Below are positions 26,515 through 35,352 of a stretch of DNA of 64,000 nucleotides, piece after piece. The notes below the pieces were generated by a model, which was given only the letters and a program-made list of their open reading frames with translations, was not told where the DNA came from and did no database searches. The first letter of the stretch is position 1. Every line of letters begins with the position of its first letter. Location: contig JBCBZW010000016.1 of the NCBI GenBank assembly GCA_039815145.1, forward strand, positions 1 through 64,000, in the 5' to 3' direction. The stretch is from Pseudomonadota bacterium (GTDB lineage Bacteria; Pseudomonadota; Gammaproteobacteria; Steroidobacterales; JBCBZW01). A program made the translations under genes and the position numbers.

Positions 26515-27126
26515 TCAACCCTCGAGCTTGAAGGTGATCTGGTTGCGAACGCCGGGCACCTCGATGGGCTCGCCGTTCACCACCCGGGGCTTGTACTTGA
26601 ACTTCTGCGCCGCTTCGACGGCGGCGCGATCGAAGAGCGAGCTGGTGGATTCGATCACGATCACGTCCTTCACAGTGCCCTGGCGGGACACGGTGAACTC
26701 CACGATCACGTAGCCCTCGAGGCCACGCTGGAGCGCGCGACGCGGGTAGATGGGTGCCACCTTCACGATCGGCAGGTATTCGCCGTCCGCGGCGCCCAGA
26801 CCCAGGCCGCCGATCCCGCCGACGTCCACGCCGCTGAGCGACGCAGCGCTGTTGGTGATGCTGATCGATGCGTCCGTGGGATCGAGCTGGGGACGCGGCG
26901 CCTCCGGCGGCGGCGCCTCGGGCTCGGGCGGCTTCTCCGGCTTGCGCTGCTTAGCCTCGACCACTTCTTCCTGCTTGACGCGAACGAATTCCAGGAAATT
27001 CAGTGATTTGTCTTCCGTCATGGCGGCCTGACCGGTCGCGATCAGGAACTGCATGATGTAGACGAGCCCAAAGGTGACCGCGAAGGCCAAGGCGGCCGAC
27101 GGGATCAATCTCATAACCTGGACCAT
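26515..27126 (-). CDS. tonB: TonB energy-transducing protein (TonB2 type)
   Basis: 203 aa from the ATG at 27126, which has GGAGG ten bases upstream; a TTG three codons earlier abuts that GGAGG. There is one N-terminal transmembrane helix (LIPSAALAFAVTFGLVYIMQ), then a Lys/Glu/Pro-rich spacer (PEKPPEPEAPPPEAPRP), then the C-terminal TonB domain with the conserved KVAPIYPRRALQRGLEGYVIVEF and FKYKPRVVNGEPIEV. The protein links the proton-driven ExbB/ExbD/TtpC motor in the inner membrane to TonB-dependent receptors, of which three are encoded in this window. The short spacer is typical of TonB2 proteins that need TtpC. Confidence 0.93.
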   Translation of the reverse strand: MVQVMRLIPSAALAFAVTFGLVYIMQFLIATGQAAMTEDKSLNFLEFVRVKQEEVVEAKQRKPEKPPEPEAPPPEAPRPQLDPTDASISITNSAASLSGVDVGGIGGLGLGAADGEYLPIVKVAPIYPRRALQRGLEGYVIVEFTVSRQGTVKDVIVIESTSSLFDRAAVEAAQKFKYKPRVVNGEPIEVPGVRNQITFKLEG

Positions 27127-27261
27127 GGTGCTCAAGCCTCCACTAGGTCGTTACCACGCGGTGGTCCTTCAGTAGGCCACCGGAGGGAAGGCTGGACAAG
27201 TACCGCGACAGCCCTCCCGCACGTATTTTTCTGCCGCTGGACCGCTTTTCGCGAGCCGCTT

Positions 27262-27666
27262 CTACTTTTCCGCAGCGATCGCCACGTTGGTGACGTTAGC
27301 CGCGCGTGCCGCATCGAGCACCTTGAGCAAGGTCTCGTAGTTGCTCTTGCGGTCGGCCTGGACCACCACCGTGCCCTGCGGGTTCTGGGCATGCAGGCGC
27401 TCGATGTTCGGCCGCAAGTCACGAGGGTCCGTGCGCTTGCGATCGATCCACACCTGATTGTTGGTGTCGATGGCGATCAGGATGTTCGCCTTCGGCTTCT
27501 TCTCGGCCGTAAACGCTTCCGGCTTGGTGATCTCCGTACCCGACTCCTTCACGAAGGAGGCGGTCACGATGAAGAAGATGAGCATGATGAACACCACGTC
27601 GAGCATCGGCGTGATGTTGATCTCCTGCTCCTCCTCCTTCTGCATGCTCTGCATCGCTCTACGCAT
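27262..27666 (-). CDS. exbD: ExbD-family proton-channel subunit (second copy)
   Basis: 134 aa. A short cytoplasmic N-terminus is followed by a single transmembrane helix in ITPMLDVVFIMLIFFIVTAS, where the Asp in MLDVV is the essential protonatable residue. The periplasmic domain ends in VVVQADRKSNYETLLKVLDAAR. It sits 3 nt after the first exbD copy, and the membrane segment is identical in both, down to 71 identical bases. The periplasmic parts differ (SGTEITKPEAF versus DGIDLNKPDSN). The pair could form a mixed ExbD dimer inside the ExbB ring, or serve different TonB partners. Confidence 0.92.
   Translation of the reverse strand: MRRAMQSMQKEEEQEINITPMLDVVFIMLIFFIVTASFVKESGTEITKPEAFTAEKKPKANILIAIDTNNQVWIDRKRTDPRDLRPNIERLHAQNPQGTVVVQADRKSNYETLLKVLDAARAANVTNVAIAAEK
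27560..27630 (-). repeat. 71-bp exact direct repeat, copy in the second exbD
   Basis: Identical to 27968-28038, 408 bp away, and covering the membrane helix and the EINITPMLDVV segment of both ExbD proteins. Flanking bases differ at only scattered positions. Synonymous sites within it have not drifted, which argues for recent duplication or ongoing gene conversion. Confidence 0.85.
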
Positions 27667-27669
27667 GAC

Positions 27670-28074
27670 TTAGTTCTCCGCCAGCGCGGGGTTGCCCACG
27701 CCTGCTGCTCGGGAAGCGTCCATCACGGCCACCACCAACTCGTTGCTGGTCGCCTTGTCCGCCTGAATCACCACGATGCCTTCCGGGTTTTGGGCGTGCA
27801 GGCGCTCGATGTTGGCGCGCACCTGACGCTTATCCACGCGGCGGAAGTCGATGAAGATGCGATCACTGCCGTCGATCTTGACGATGATGTTCTTCTTCTC
27901 AACGTTGTCCGGGGGCGTGTTCGAGTCCGGCTTGTTGAGGTCGATGCCGTCTTCCTTCACAAAGGATGCGGTCACGATGAAGAAGATGAGCATGATGAAC
28001 ACCACGTCGAGCATCGGCGTGATGTTGATCTCCTGCTCGTCCTCCTCCTGCAGGTTTTGAAAACGTTGTTGCAT
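27670..28074 (-). CDS. exbD: ExbD-family proton-channel subunit (first copy)
   Basis: 134 aa, same layout as its downstream neighbour: acidic N-terminus (QEEDEQEINITPM), one transmembrane helix with the functional Asp in MLDVV, and a periplasmic domain containing IIVKIDGSDRIFIDFRRVDKRQV and GIVVIQADKATSNELVVAVMDAS. It starts 13 nt after exbB. ExbD dimers sit in the pore of the ExbB pentamer and couple proton flow to TonB motion. Having two ExbD genes in tandem beside one ExbB and one TtpC is a variant of the usual single-ExbD TonB2 operon. Confidence 0.92.
   Translation of the reverse strand: MQQRFQNLQEEDEQEINITPMLDVVFIMLIFFIVTASFVKEDGIDLNKPDSNTPPDNVEKKNIIVKIDGSDRIFIDFRRVDKRQVRANIERLHAQNPEGIVVIQADKATSNELVVAVMDASRAAGVGNPALAEN
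27968..28038 (-). repeat. 71-bp exact direct repeat, copy in the first exbD
   Basis: Partner of the repeat at 27560-27630; see there for what it encodes. Confidence 0.85.
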
Positions 28075-28087
28075 GGAACCGCTTGCC

Positions 28088-28618
28088 TCAGTGGTCGAAG
28101 GTCAGGCTTTCGCGCACACGTTCGACGGAGCTGTCGGCGAGGCCGTCCAACACTGTCGAGGCGAACACGCCCGAGAGGGCGGCCACCATGCCCGCCATGG
28201 TCGGCACCGTGGCCTGGGCCACACCTGCCGCCATCGAGCGTGCGTTACCGGTACCGGACACCGCCATCACATCGAATACGGAGATCATGCCAGTCACCGT
28301 TCCCAGAAGACCCAGGAGAGGACATAGCGCGACCAGCGATTTGATGATCGGCAGCCAGGCGTTTGCTTGGAGGTAGACCCGCGACACCATGGCGTCGCGG
28401 ATCTGGTGTGCATTCCAAGACTTACGTTCCTCGCGGGCTTCCCACTGATCCAGCACCGACTTCACGTAGGTGCTGTGGTTGAAGGAGAAGTAGAGGAACC
28501 GCTCGAAGATCAGCACCCACATCACAAATAGCGTGAAGGCGATGATCACGAGCACATTGCCGCCCAACTCCAGGAAGTTGCGAATGGCCTCGTAAGCGTG
28601 AAATAGAGTGTCGTTCAT
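28088..28618 (-). CDS. exbB: ExbB / MotA-TolQ-ExbB family proton channel
   Basis: 176 aa with three transmembrane helices: one near the N-terminus (GGNVLVIIAFTLFVMWVLIF) and two later (LPIIKSLVALCPLLGLLGTV and MAAGVAQATVPTMAGMVAAL). The segment LGLLGTVTGMISVFDVMAVSGT is the family signature. It forms the proton-conducting ring around ExbD. The length matches the short ExbB2 of TonB2 systems (~175 aa) rather than classical ExbB (~240). It starts 33 nt after the TtpC gene and is followed closely by exbD. Confidence 0.92.
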   Translation of the reverse strand: MNDTLFHAYEAIRNFLELGGNVLVIIAFTLFVMWVLIFERFLYFSFNHSTYVKSVLDQWEAREERKSWNAHQIRDAMVSRVYLQANAWLPIIKSLVALCPLLGLLGTVTGMISVFDVMAVSGTGNARSMAAGVAQATVPTMAGMVAALSGVFASTVLDGLADSSVERVRESLTFDH

Positions 28619-28651
28619 CGTGCTTCCTACTCGCCGAAGCGAGCAGCCCCC

Positions 28652-30016
28652 TTACAGGTGCTGCTCGGAACGCTCGGCGAGGACGCCGGCACTCTGCTCC
28701 TGCAACACGTGCAGGATGTTCTTGGCGTAGCCACTCACGAACGTGTGCAGGAGCACCGTCGGGATAGCGACGACCAGACCGAGTACCGTGGTCACGAGGG
28801 CCTGGGAGATACCACCGGCCATCAGCTTCGGATCACCCGTACCGAACAGGGTGATCGCCTGGAAGGTCACGATCATACCCACCACGGTACCGAGCAGACC
28901 CAGCAACGGGGCCACCACCGAGATCACTTTCAGCAGGAGCAGTCCGAAGTTGATCTTCGGCGTCTCGTGCATGATGGCCTCGGAGAGCTTCAGCTCGAGG
29001 GTCTCCTGATCCGCATCCGGATTTTCCTGGGCCACCTTGAGCACGCGGCCCAGCGGGTTGTTGGTCTTCACTTCCTTGCTCTTCAGCTGGGAGTTCACGC
29101 CCATGCCGGTGAAGAACAGGGCGAAGAAGCGCCACACGGCGAGCAGCACGGCGAAGGCACCGAGGCCGAGGATCACGTAACCCACGTTACCGCCCTGCTT
29201 GACGCGCTCGAGCGTGGTCGGGCTGTCCACCAGGAGGCCGAGGATCTGACCCTTGGTGGGGTCGAGGCCGAAGGTGGCGAAGCCGCTCTGGGCGTTGGCG
29301 ATCGCCGAGGTGCTGTTGGTGAAGCGCGCCTGCTGCGGCTGACGGGTGAGCTCGCTCACCGTGTCGATCGCCGGGTCGTAGGTGAGATACTTGCCGTCGG
29401 TGACGATGTTGAACAGACCCACGCGGGTGACTTCCACGTTCTGCTTCTCACCGTCGATGACCACCGGGGTGTTGAACTTGACGACGCGGCCGGATTCCAC
29501 GGCCTCGCGCATCAGCTCGAAGCGCAGCTGCTCGATTTCTTCGATCTCAGCGAGGGAGGAGGCGCTGCCCATCTTCTCGTTGAGGTTGTTCAGAAACTCG
29601 ATGCGCTCGGGGTACTGGATGTTGGTCAGGGACGCCTCGAAGCTGCCAGAGGTGTCGCTCGCCACCTGCTGCAGCACGCCGAACAGCTCACGCAGGGAGC
29701 CGAGGCGATTGGTCAGCAGGGCTTCCACTTCGGCGATGCGAGTCTCGTTGTCCTGGAAGGACTGCTCCAGTTCGGCACTGCGCTGTTCAGCGGCCGCCTT
29801 GTCGCGGCGCGCCTGAGCGAGGAGGTTCTCCTGCTCGGACTGCTCCTGGCGGAACCGAGCCTCGCGCTGGCGAGCCTCCTGGGTTTCCGTGGCGCGACCG
29901 CGCTGGATGATCTGCAGCAGCTCGTCGAGGGAGGCAGCATCCTGGGCCATCGCCGGCGCACCTGCGACGAGGGTGGTGAGCGCCGCGAGGGCGAGAAGAA
30001 TCTTGGGTGCTTTCAT
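28652..30016 (-). CDS. ttpC: TtpC-like large ExbB-family protein of the TonB2 complex
   Basis: 454 aa. A signal peptide (MKAPKILLALAALTTLVAGAPAMAQ) precedes a periplasmic coiled coil (about residues 30-115, rich in Glu, Gln and Arg) and a globular region. The C-terminal third is a MotA/TolQ/ExbB channel domain with three helices and the motif PLLGLLGTVVGMIVTFQAITLFGTGD. This is the architecture of Vibrio TtpC, which is required for TonB2 function and is thought to span the periplasm. Its ATG overlaps the stop of the DUF3450 gene by 4 bp. DUF3450, TtpC, ExbB, ExbD and TonB in this order form a recognisable conserved cluster. Confidence 0.9.
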   Translation of the reverse strand: MKAPKILLALAALTTLVAGAPAMAQDAASLDELLQIIQRGRATETQEARQREARFRQEQSEQENLLAQARRDKAAAEQRSAELEQSFQDNETRIAEVEALLTNRLGSLRELFGVLQQVASDTSGSFEASLTNIQYPERIEFLNNLNEKMGSASSLAEIEEIEQLRFELMREAVESGRVVKFNTPVVIDGEKQNVEVTRVGLFNIVTDGKYLTYDPAIDTVSELTRQPQQARFTNSTSAIANAQSGFATFGLDPTKGQILGLLVDSPTTLERVKQGGNVGYVILGLGAFAVLLAVWRFFALFFTGMGVNSQLKSKEVKTNNPLGRVLKVAQENPDADQETLELKLSEAIMHETPKINFGLLLLKVISVVAPLLGLLGTVVGMIVTFQAITLFGTGDPKLMAGGISQALVTTVLGLVVAIPTVLLHTFVSGYAKNILHVLQEQSAGVLAERSEQHL

Positions 30017-30810
30017 CGGGCCGCCTCCGGTGCAGCAGTCGGCAGCATCAACAGGTCAGGTGCGAGCTGACCGCCTGCCATACGGATGCCCTTGCGAATC
30101 TCGTTACGTGCCTGGCTGTCCGTGAGCGGTTGCCACTGGCGAGCCTTCTGATCCCACACGCCGGTGAACTGCTGATCCTGCGTCTGATAGTAGAGCGAGG
30201 TGCGGCCAACGCGGAGGATGTCCACGGGGCGCTCCGTGCCGTCGATCTGCAGCAGGTTGGGGTAGGTCTCGATGTTGCGGCCGTAGTCCACCTCGATCTC
30301 GTAGGCCTCGAGGACCACGCGGAATTTCTCCGCCACACTCACGTCGGAGCGCTCGAGGGTCTCGCGCAGGCGGCCGATACGCTCGGCGCGCTCATCGGCC
30401 AGGAAGGGCACGTCGAGCTCCACGAACTGGGCCAGGGACTCCACCATGTCCAACATGAGCGGCGTGATCTGACGTTCGATCTCCGTCACGCGCTCGATGG
30501 AGTTGGTGATTTCGTTGATCTGGGTCACCTGATCATCTACCTGACGCTGCAGCAACGTGTTGTAGACGTTCAGGCCGTCGATTTCCTTGGTGACCGAGCG
30601 GTACTTGTCGAGGGCACTGCGCGTGTCCTCAACGATGGCATCGACGCGCTCTTGCGAGGCCTGGGCCAAACGTACGACTTCCTCGTCCGCACGCAGGACC
30701 GAGTTCAGGCTGGCTTGACCGTGCGCGGCGAGCGAAGCCCCCAGCAGCACAGCAGCCCCCATGCCGGCCGTCAGTCCCGACAGTTGAATGTTTCTCATCG
30801 GCTGTCTCAT
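30013..30810 (-). CDS. DUF3450 family exported coiled-coil protein, first gene of the TonB operon
   Basis: 265 aa from the ATG at 30810; starts at 30831 and 30798 are alternatives, and none has a strong ribosome-binding site. A signal peptide ends in ...LAAHGQA. Next is a long coiled coil (about residues 30-105: ADEEVVRLAQASQERVDAIVEDTR onward), then a compact domain with VDYGRNIETYPNLLQIDGTERPVDILRVGRTSLYYQT. DUF3450 proteins head TonB2/TtpC operons in marine gammaproteobacteria and are presumed periplasmic helpers of the complex; their function is not settled. The stop overlaps the TtpC start by 4 bp. Confidence 0.85.
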   Translation of the reverse strand: MRQPMRNIQLSGLTAGMGAAVLLGASLAAHGQASLNSVLRADEEVVRLAQASQERVDAIVEDTRSALDKYRSVTKEIDGLNVYNTLLQRQVDDQVTQINEITNSIERVTEIERQITPLMLDMVESLAQFVELDVPFLADERAERIGRLRETLERSDVSVAEKFRVVLEAYEIEVDYGRNIETYPNLLQIDGTERPVDILRVGRTSLYYQTQDQQFTGVWDQKARQWQPLTDSQARNEIRKGIRMAGGQLAPDLLMLPTAAPEAAR

Positions 30811-31173
30811 TTCGAGGTTATTGAGTGGCAATTTGTGAGGAGTGTCAGTTTGCCGCGGTCATCGGGCGACCGTTTCGCAGCCTACGCCATCAGAGCTTAG
30901 GCTGCGGACCGGCGTAGTGGCCCGTCGAGCGCGATAATCAATATGTAAGCTGGTCGGGACACGGCAAACGCGCCTTGGTGCATCAGACCAACACACTGAT
31001 GCACCCGCATGGACACACTACCCCGTGTCCACCGCGAGCGGCACGCTAACCTTCGGTGATCGTCGTTCTACCCGGCCAGCAACCCATTACTACCATGAAC
31101 GCACGGCAATTTGGGAGCCCCGGAAGGTAATAGACGGGCAACGCCCAAGCACGCTGCACCGCAGCAAAAAAGC
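30811..31173. other. Gene-free 363-bp gap with stacked dyads; probable control region of the TonB operon
   Basis: Between the dacB stop and the start of the TonB operon, both on the minus strand. Three dyads are present: CGCAGCCTA/TAGGCTGCG (30876-30884, 30898-30906), GGTGCATCAG/CTGATGCACC (30977-30986, 30996-31005) and GGACAC/GTGTCC (31011-31016, 31025-31030). A T6 tract follows dacB closely (minus strand, near 31165). The first two stems have no U-tract, so they look more like operators or RNA structures than terminators. I see no clear Fur box and no small ORF worth calling. Confidence 0.5.
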
Positions 31174-32751
31174 CTATTGATGCGTTGCGGTCTCAACCAC
31201 CCGTGGCGCCCTTGCGACGTCTACGCAACAACCCTCTGCACCGCTTGCATCGGTCACCATCGGCGGCGCGCAGGTCGCAGGACCCGGGCCCGGCTCATTC
31301 GCCAGCACCCAGCCGATCACCGCCTCCTGGAACTCCTCGCCCGGCCCCCGATGGGCGTTCTCGCTGTTCATCATGACCGCGACCACGTACTCGCGACCCG
31401 CCGCCGACATCGCGTAGCCGGCGATCGCGGACACGTGATCCAGGCTGCCTGTCTTCATGTGCAGCCGCCCCTCCAGACCGCCCCGCTCGAAGCGTCGCCG
31501 CAGGGTGCCGTCGATCGCCGAGAGCGGCAAAGACGCGATGTACTCGCTTACGAACAAGCTGTCCCGCGCGTGCAAGAGCAGCTCGCCCATGTGGCGAGCC
31601 GTCATTCGCGCATCGCGCGACAAGCCCGCACCGTTTTCGAGCGCAAGCCCCTCTCGCGCTAACCCCTGCGAGGATAGCCATTCGCGCACCGCCCGAACGC
31701 CCATGGCCCGCGTCGCTGGCTGCTGGTAGCGTTCGCTGGCCATCGTCAACATCAGGTGGCGAGCCATCACGTTGTTACTGTATTTATTAACATAGCGAAT
31801 GACTTCGCTAAGTGACGGGGAAGAAAACCTCAGCAAGGGCTCACGCTCGCCCTCGACTGGGCTCGCCTCCCGCAGGCGCCAACCGCCGTTGAGGCTGCCA
31901 CCGGACTCCTCCCACATGCCCTTGAATATGCCGAAGTTGTAGGCGTCCGTGGCGCGCAGGGCGCGGCGCATGGCGTAGCGCTCGCACGCCGCCGGGAAGG
32001 TCCCGCTGAAGATCGCTCGGAACTCCTCCCCACGATCCCTGGCATCGAAGGAGATGCCGCGCTGATAGCCTCCGCAAGCACCGCCGCCAAGGCGCAAGCG
32101 GTTGTCAATTTGCAGGCCTGCAACAGGCGGATCGCTACGAATATTCACACGGCCGCTGGCCGGATCCGGCTCGAAGCGAAAGACCAGCGACTGGAAATTC
32201 ATCAGCAACGCGGAGGGCTGCACGTTGTAGGTGCGGAAGGGCTGCCCGTCGAAGGCGCCGGGCTCGCTCGCCTCGCGCGCAAAGGGACCGCCCTCGAAGA
32301 CCAGATCGCCGGCGATGTGCTCGACGCCGAGCAGACGCAAACGTCGCTGCAGCAACCACAGCCGCTCGGCCACCAGGTAGGGATCCCCGCCTCCCTGGAG
32401 CACCAAATCGCCGTCCAAGCGGCCGTCCTGCAGCTCACCTTCGACGAACACGTCGGTGTGCCAGGTGTAGCCGGGGCCGAGGGCATCCAAAGCGGCGTAG
32501 GTGGTGAGCAGCTTCATCGTCGAGGCGGGGTTGCGCGCGGTATCGGCCAGGTGCACGAAGGCTGGCTCTGCAACGCCCACCTCGTGCACGTACACGCTCA
32601 CGTGCTCCGCCGGCACCCCGTGATGGGACAGCACACGACGCGCCTGCGGCGGCAACTCGGCCGCCGCGTCGATGGCTAGCCCCGCCATCCCCAAGGCACC
32701 CAACAACGGCCCGATCGTCGCCCGCTTCCAAGAGACTTTCAATTCATGCAA
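31174..32751 (-). CDS. dacB: D-alanyl-D-alanine carboxypeptidase/endopeptidase, PBP4 (DacB)
   Basis: 525 aa, somewhat longer than the ~477 aa of Escherichia coli DacB. The N-terminal hydrophobic segment (IGPLLGALGMAGLAIDAAA) suggests export. Penicillin-binding motifs: SxxK as Ser77-Thr-Met-Lys80 in NPASTMK; SxN in KYSNNVMARH; KTG in HMKTGSLDHVSAIAGY. The large insertion between SxxK and SxN (about residues 95-310) is typical of class C PBP4. It trims and cleaves peptidoglycan cross-links in the periplasm. It is divergent from the OmpA-like lipoprotein gene, which also concerns the cell wall. Confidence 0.92.
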   Translation of the reverse strand: MHELKVSWKRATIGPLLGALGMAGLAIDAAAELPPQARRVLSHHGVPAEHVSVYVHEVGVAEPAFVHLADTARNPASTMKLLTTYAALDALGPGYTWHTDVFVEGELQDGRLDGDLVLQGGGDPYLVAERLWLLQRRLRLLGVEHIAGDLVFEGGPFAREASEPGAFDGQPFRTYNVQPSALLMNFQSLVFRFEPDPASGRVNIRSDPPVAGLQIDNRLRLGGGACGGYQRGISFDARDRGEEFRAIFSGTFPAACERYAMRRALRATDAYNFGIFKGMWEESGGSLNGGWRLREASPVEGEREPLLRFSSPSLSEVIRYVNKYSNNVMARHLMLTMASERYQQPATRAMGVRAVREWLSSQGLAREGLALENGAGLSRDARMTARHMGELLLHARDSLFVSEYIASLPLSAIDGTLRRRFERGGLEGRLHMKTGSLDHVSAIAGYAMSAAGREYVVAVMMNSENAHRGPGEEFQEAVIGWVLANEPGPGPATCAPPMVTDASGAEGCCVDVARAPRVVETATHQ

Positions 32752-32932
32752 CCCACTGAAATAAAAATGATTTAGCCACCCTTACGCGCATCGACGACAC
32801 GCTGCCCGCAGGCGACTGCAAGCGCCGTCGTCGGCGCCTCGGGAGACGCGATAACACTTCACTTGCACGGCCTGGAACGCCTGCCTAAGGTGAGCCTCTG
32901 CTCCCCCAAACGCCGAGAGTAACGGCCCGATC

Positions 32933-34270
32933 ATGCCCACATCACCGCCTGCCGCCAGCCTCCGCGCGGCAACGTGTCGCCCTGCGCCGCACCCGATGCT
33001 GCTGTTGCTGTTGCTGCTAGCGTGCAGCGCCGCCAGCCTGGCCCAGGAGGACCTTCGCCTCGGCACCCTCCTGAGCGTACCGGAACACGCGCAGCTCCTG
33101 TCACCCGTGGCCACCGCTCGCCAGGGCGCGATGGATGCGGACGCGGCACTCTACGCGGACAGCCAGTGGCGACGCGCCGAGCGCACGCTGGATCGCCTGC
33201 TCGGCGATCTCGAACGCGGGCGCAAGGGAAGCGTGGAAGAACGCGCGGCGACAGCCGTCTCGGAGTACCGCGTGGCGCACGCGGCAGCCCTGAAGTCGGT
33301 GCTGTTGGCGGAGGCACGCAACGCCCTGCGCGAGGCGGAGCGCAGCGACCTGGCACGGCGCACACCACTCCTGCTGGGCCGCGTCCAGCGCACCCTGCGC
33401 GAGGCCGAAGTGGCCCTCGATGAGGCCCCTGACCAACCCCAGCGCGCGCAGGCGCTCGCCGATCTCGCCATGACCGATCTGGCCCGCGCGCAGGTGCTGG
33501 CAACCACGCTGCGCTCGCTCTCCACGGCCGGCGAGTCCTCCGCCGAAGCGGTGCTCCTGGCGTGGGCCGAAGCCCTGACGCCCCTAAGAGAAGCGCTCGG
33601 TGACGGGGCGCAGCCGCTGCCCCCTGCCCTCGCTGGGGATCCCGCGGCGTTGACCGAGCAGCTCATCGCCAGCGTGCAGCGACGCGGACGGCGCCTGGCC
33701 GAGCTGGATGCGGAGTTGGACACACGAAACGCCGTCATCCGGGAGCTGCAGACGCGCCTGGCGCAAACCGACAGCGAGCTGGACGACATCGCCCGCGATC
33801 GCAACGACATGGCGCGAGCGCTCGCTCGCCAGGAGCGCGCCCGAGAACGCCTGCAGTCCTTACGCGACCTGTTCACCGCGCAGGAAGCCGAGCTGCTGCG
33901 CGAAGGCGAGGTCTTCGTCCTGCGCCTGACCGGCTTCGCCTTCGCCGTGGGCGGCACGGAGGTCGGCAGCGATGCGGCGCCGCTGCTGGACAAGGTGGCG
34001 CAGGCCATTCGCCTGTTTCCCGCCAGCACCGTGGTGGTGGAGGGCCATACGGACAGCTCGGGGGATGCCGCCACCAACCTCCGCGTCTCTCAGGAACGTG
34101 CCGCCAGCGTGCGCGAGGCACTGCTCGCGCGCACGGGGATGGCCCCCAGTCGCATGACGTCCCGGGGCGAGGGCGAGGCGCGCCCGGTGGCCAGCAATGA
34201 GTCGGCGAGCGGTCGAGCGCGCAACCGGCGCATCGAAGTGCGCATCGACCCGCGGGAGCAGAGCCGATGA
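32933..34270 (+). CDS. OmpA-family lipoprotein with an N-terminal helical (DUF4398-like) region
   Basis: 445 aa. The signal sequence PMLLLLLLLACSAAS contains a plausible lipobox with Cys as the lipidated residue, although a Leu sits at the -2 position. A long helical, Ala/Arg/Glu-rich part (~60-330) holds repeated AERT- and RAREV-like heptads and a predicted coiled coil near ELDAELDTRNAVIRELQTRL. The C-terminal OmpA domain contains GFAFAVGGTEVG, VVVEGHTDSSGDAATNLRVSQERAASVREAL and RARNRRIEVRI, the residues that grip peptidoglycan. It probably tethers the outer membrane to the wall. The following gene overlaps it by 4 bp. Confidence 0.87.
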   Translation: MPTSPPAASLRAATCRPAPHPMLLLLLLLACSAASLAQEDLRLGTLLSVPEHAQLLSPVATARQGAMDADAALYADSQWRRAERTLDRLLGDLERGRKGSVEERAATAVSEYRVAHAAALKSVLLAEARNALREAERSDLARRTPLLLGRVQRTLREAEVALDEAPDQPQRAQALADLAMTDLARAQVLATTLRSLSTAGESSAEAVLLAWAEALTPLREALGDGAQPLPPALAGDPAALTEQLIASVQRRGRRLAELDAELDTRNAVIRELQTRLAQTDSELDDIARDRNDMARALARQERARERLQSLRDLFTAQEAELLREGEVFVLRLTGFAFAVGGTEVGSDAAPLLDKVAQAIRLFPASTVVVEGHTDSSGDAATNLRVSQERAASVREALLARTGMAPSRMTSRGEGEARPVASNESASGRARNRRIEVRIDPREQSR

Positions 34271-35145
34271 CCACACCCCCGTGGACCGCCCTGGTGGACG
34301 CAACCTCCCTGGCGCAGGCCATCGCCAGCGACGCACCGCCGGTGGTGCTGGACGCACGCTTCGACCTGACCAATCCGGCAGCCGGCCATGAGGCCTACCT
34401 CGAGGCACACCTGCCCGGCGCCGACTACGCCGACTTGGATCGCCACCTCGCCAGCAGCATCCGCGCAGACAGCGGGCGCCATCCCCTGCCCGACCCGCAA
34501 GCGCTTGCGAAAACGCTAGGCACCTGGGGTGTGGCGAGCGGCGATCCGGGCACCCAGGTGGTGGTCTACGACAGCGGGAGCGGTGCCTTCGCGGCCCGCT
34601 GCTGGTGGTTGCTGCGTTGGCTCGGGCACGATGCCGTGGCCGTGCTGGATGGTGGACTGGCTCATTGGCAGGCCCAGGCCCTGCCCCTGGAGCACGGCCC
34701 CCCAGCGACGCGCACCGCACAGGCGCGCTTCGAACCGAACGCCGATGACACGATGCACGTAGAGGTGGACGCGCTCCAGCAAGCCCTTACCGAAGGCGAG
34801 GTGCTGCTCACGGACGCCCGCGCTGCGCCGCGCTTCGCCGGCGAGGTGGAACCGATCGACCCGGTTGCCGGCCATGTGCCCGGGGCGATCAACCATCCCT
34901 TCGACCAAAACCTGGCCGCGGATGGGCGCTTTCTCGCCGCCGACGAGCTTCGTCAACGCTATCTGGGCTTGCTCGGCGACCGCGCACCGACGCAATTCGT
35001 GGCCATGTGCGGCTCAGGCGTAACCGCCTGCCACCTGCTCCTCGCCATGGCGGCGGCCGGCCTGCCCCCCGGCCGGCTCTACGCTGGCTCTTGGAGCGAG
35101 TGGATCCGCGATCCGGCACGTCCCGTCGCCACGGGGGCGACCTAG
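34267..35145 (+). CDS. sseA: Sulfurtransferase with two rhodanese domains (SseA-like)
   Basis: 292 aa, the usual length for two-domain rhodaneses. The inactive N-terminal domain contains LDARFDLTNPAAGHEAYLEAHLPGADYADLD and VVVYDSGSGAFAARCWWLLRWLGH. The C-terminal domain has TDARAAPRFAGEVEPIDPVAGHVPGAINHP and the active loop MCGSGVTACHLL with Cys248. The loop CGSGVTA is that of 3-mercaptopyruvate sulfurtransferases rather than CRKGVTA thiosulfate enzymes. It moves sulfane sulfur to cyanide or other acceptors. The ATG overlaps the OmpA-like gene, an odd pairing that probably reflects compact packing. Confidence 0.9.
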   Translation: MTTPPWTALVDATSLAQAIASDAPPVVLDARFDLTNPAAGHEAYLEAHLPGADYADLDRHLASSIRADSGRHPLPDPQALAKTLGTWGVASGDPGTQVVVYDSGSGAFAARCWWLLRWLGHDAVAVLDGGLAHWQAQALPLEHGPPATRTAQARFEPNADDTMHVEVDALQQALTEGEVLLTDARAAPRFAGEVEPIDPVAGHVPGAINHPFDQNLAADGRFLAADELRQRYLGLLGDRAPTQFVAMCGSGVTACHLLLAMAAAGLPPGRLYAGSWSEWIRDPARPVATGAT

Positions 35146-35352
35146 TTCTCGAAGCTACCGCCCACCGGTATCGGCTCCTGCGAATCGAGACCTGCGTGCT
35201 GGCCCCCGCAACACCACGACGTAGACTGGCCCGATGCAGAATCTATTCCCACCGACCCGGTGCGCCGCGGCCGTCGGCTCGCGCCCGTGTGTCGTCAACC
35301 CGCGGACGCGCTTATCGACCGTCATCGGCCGCGCACGGACGGGCACCCGGTG

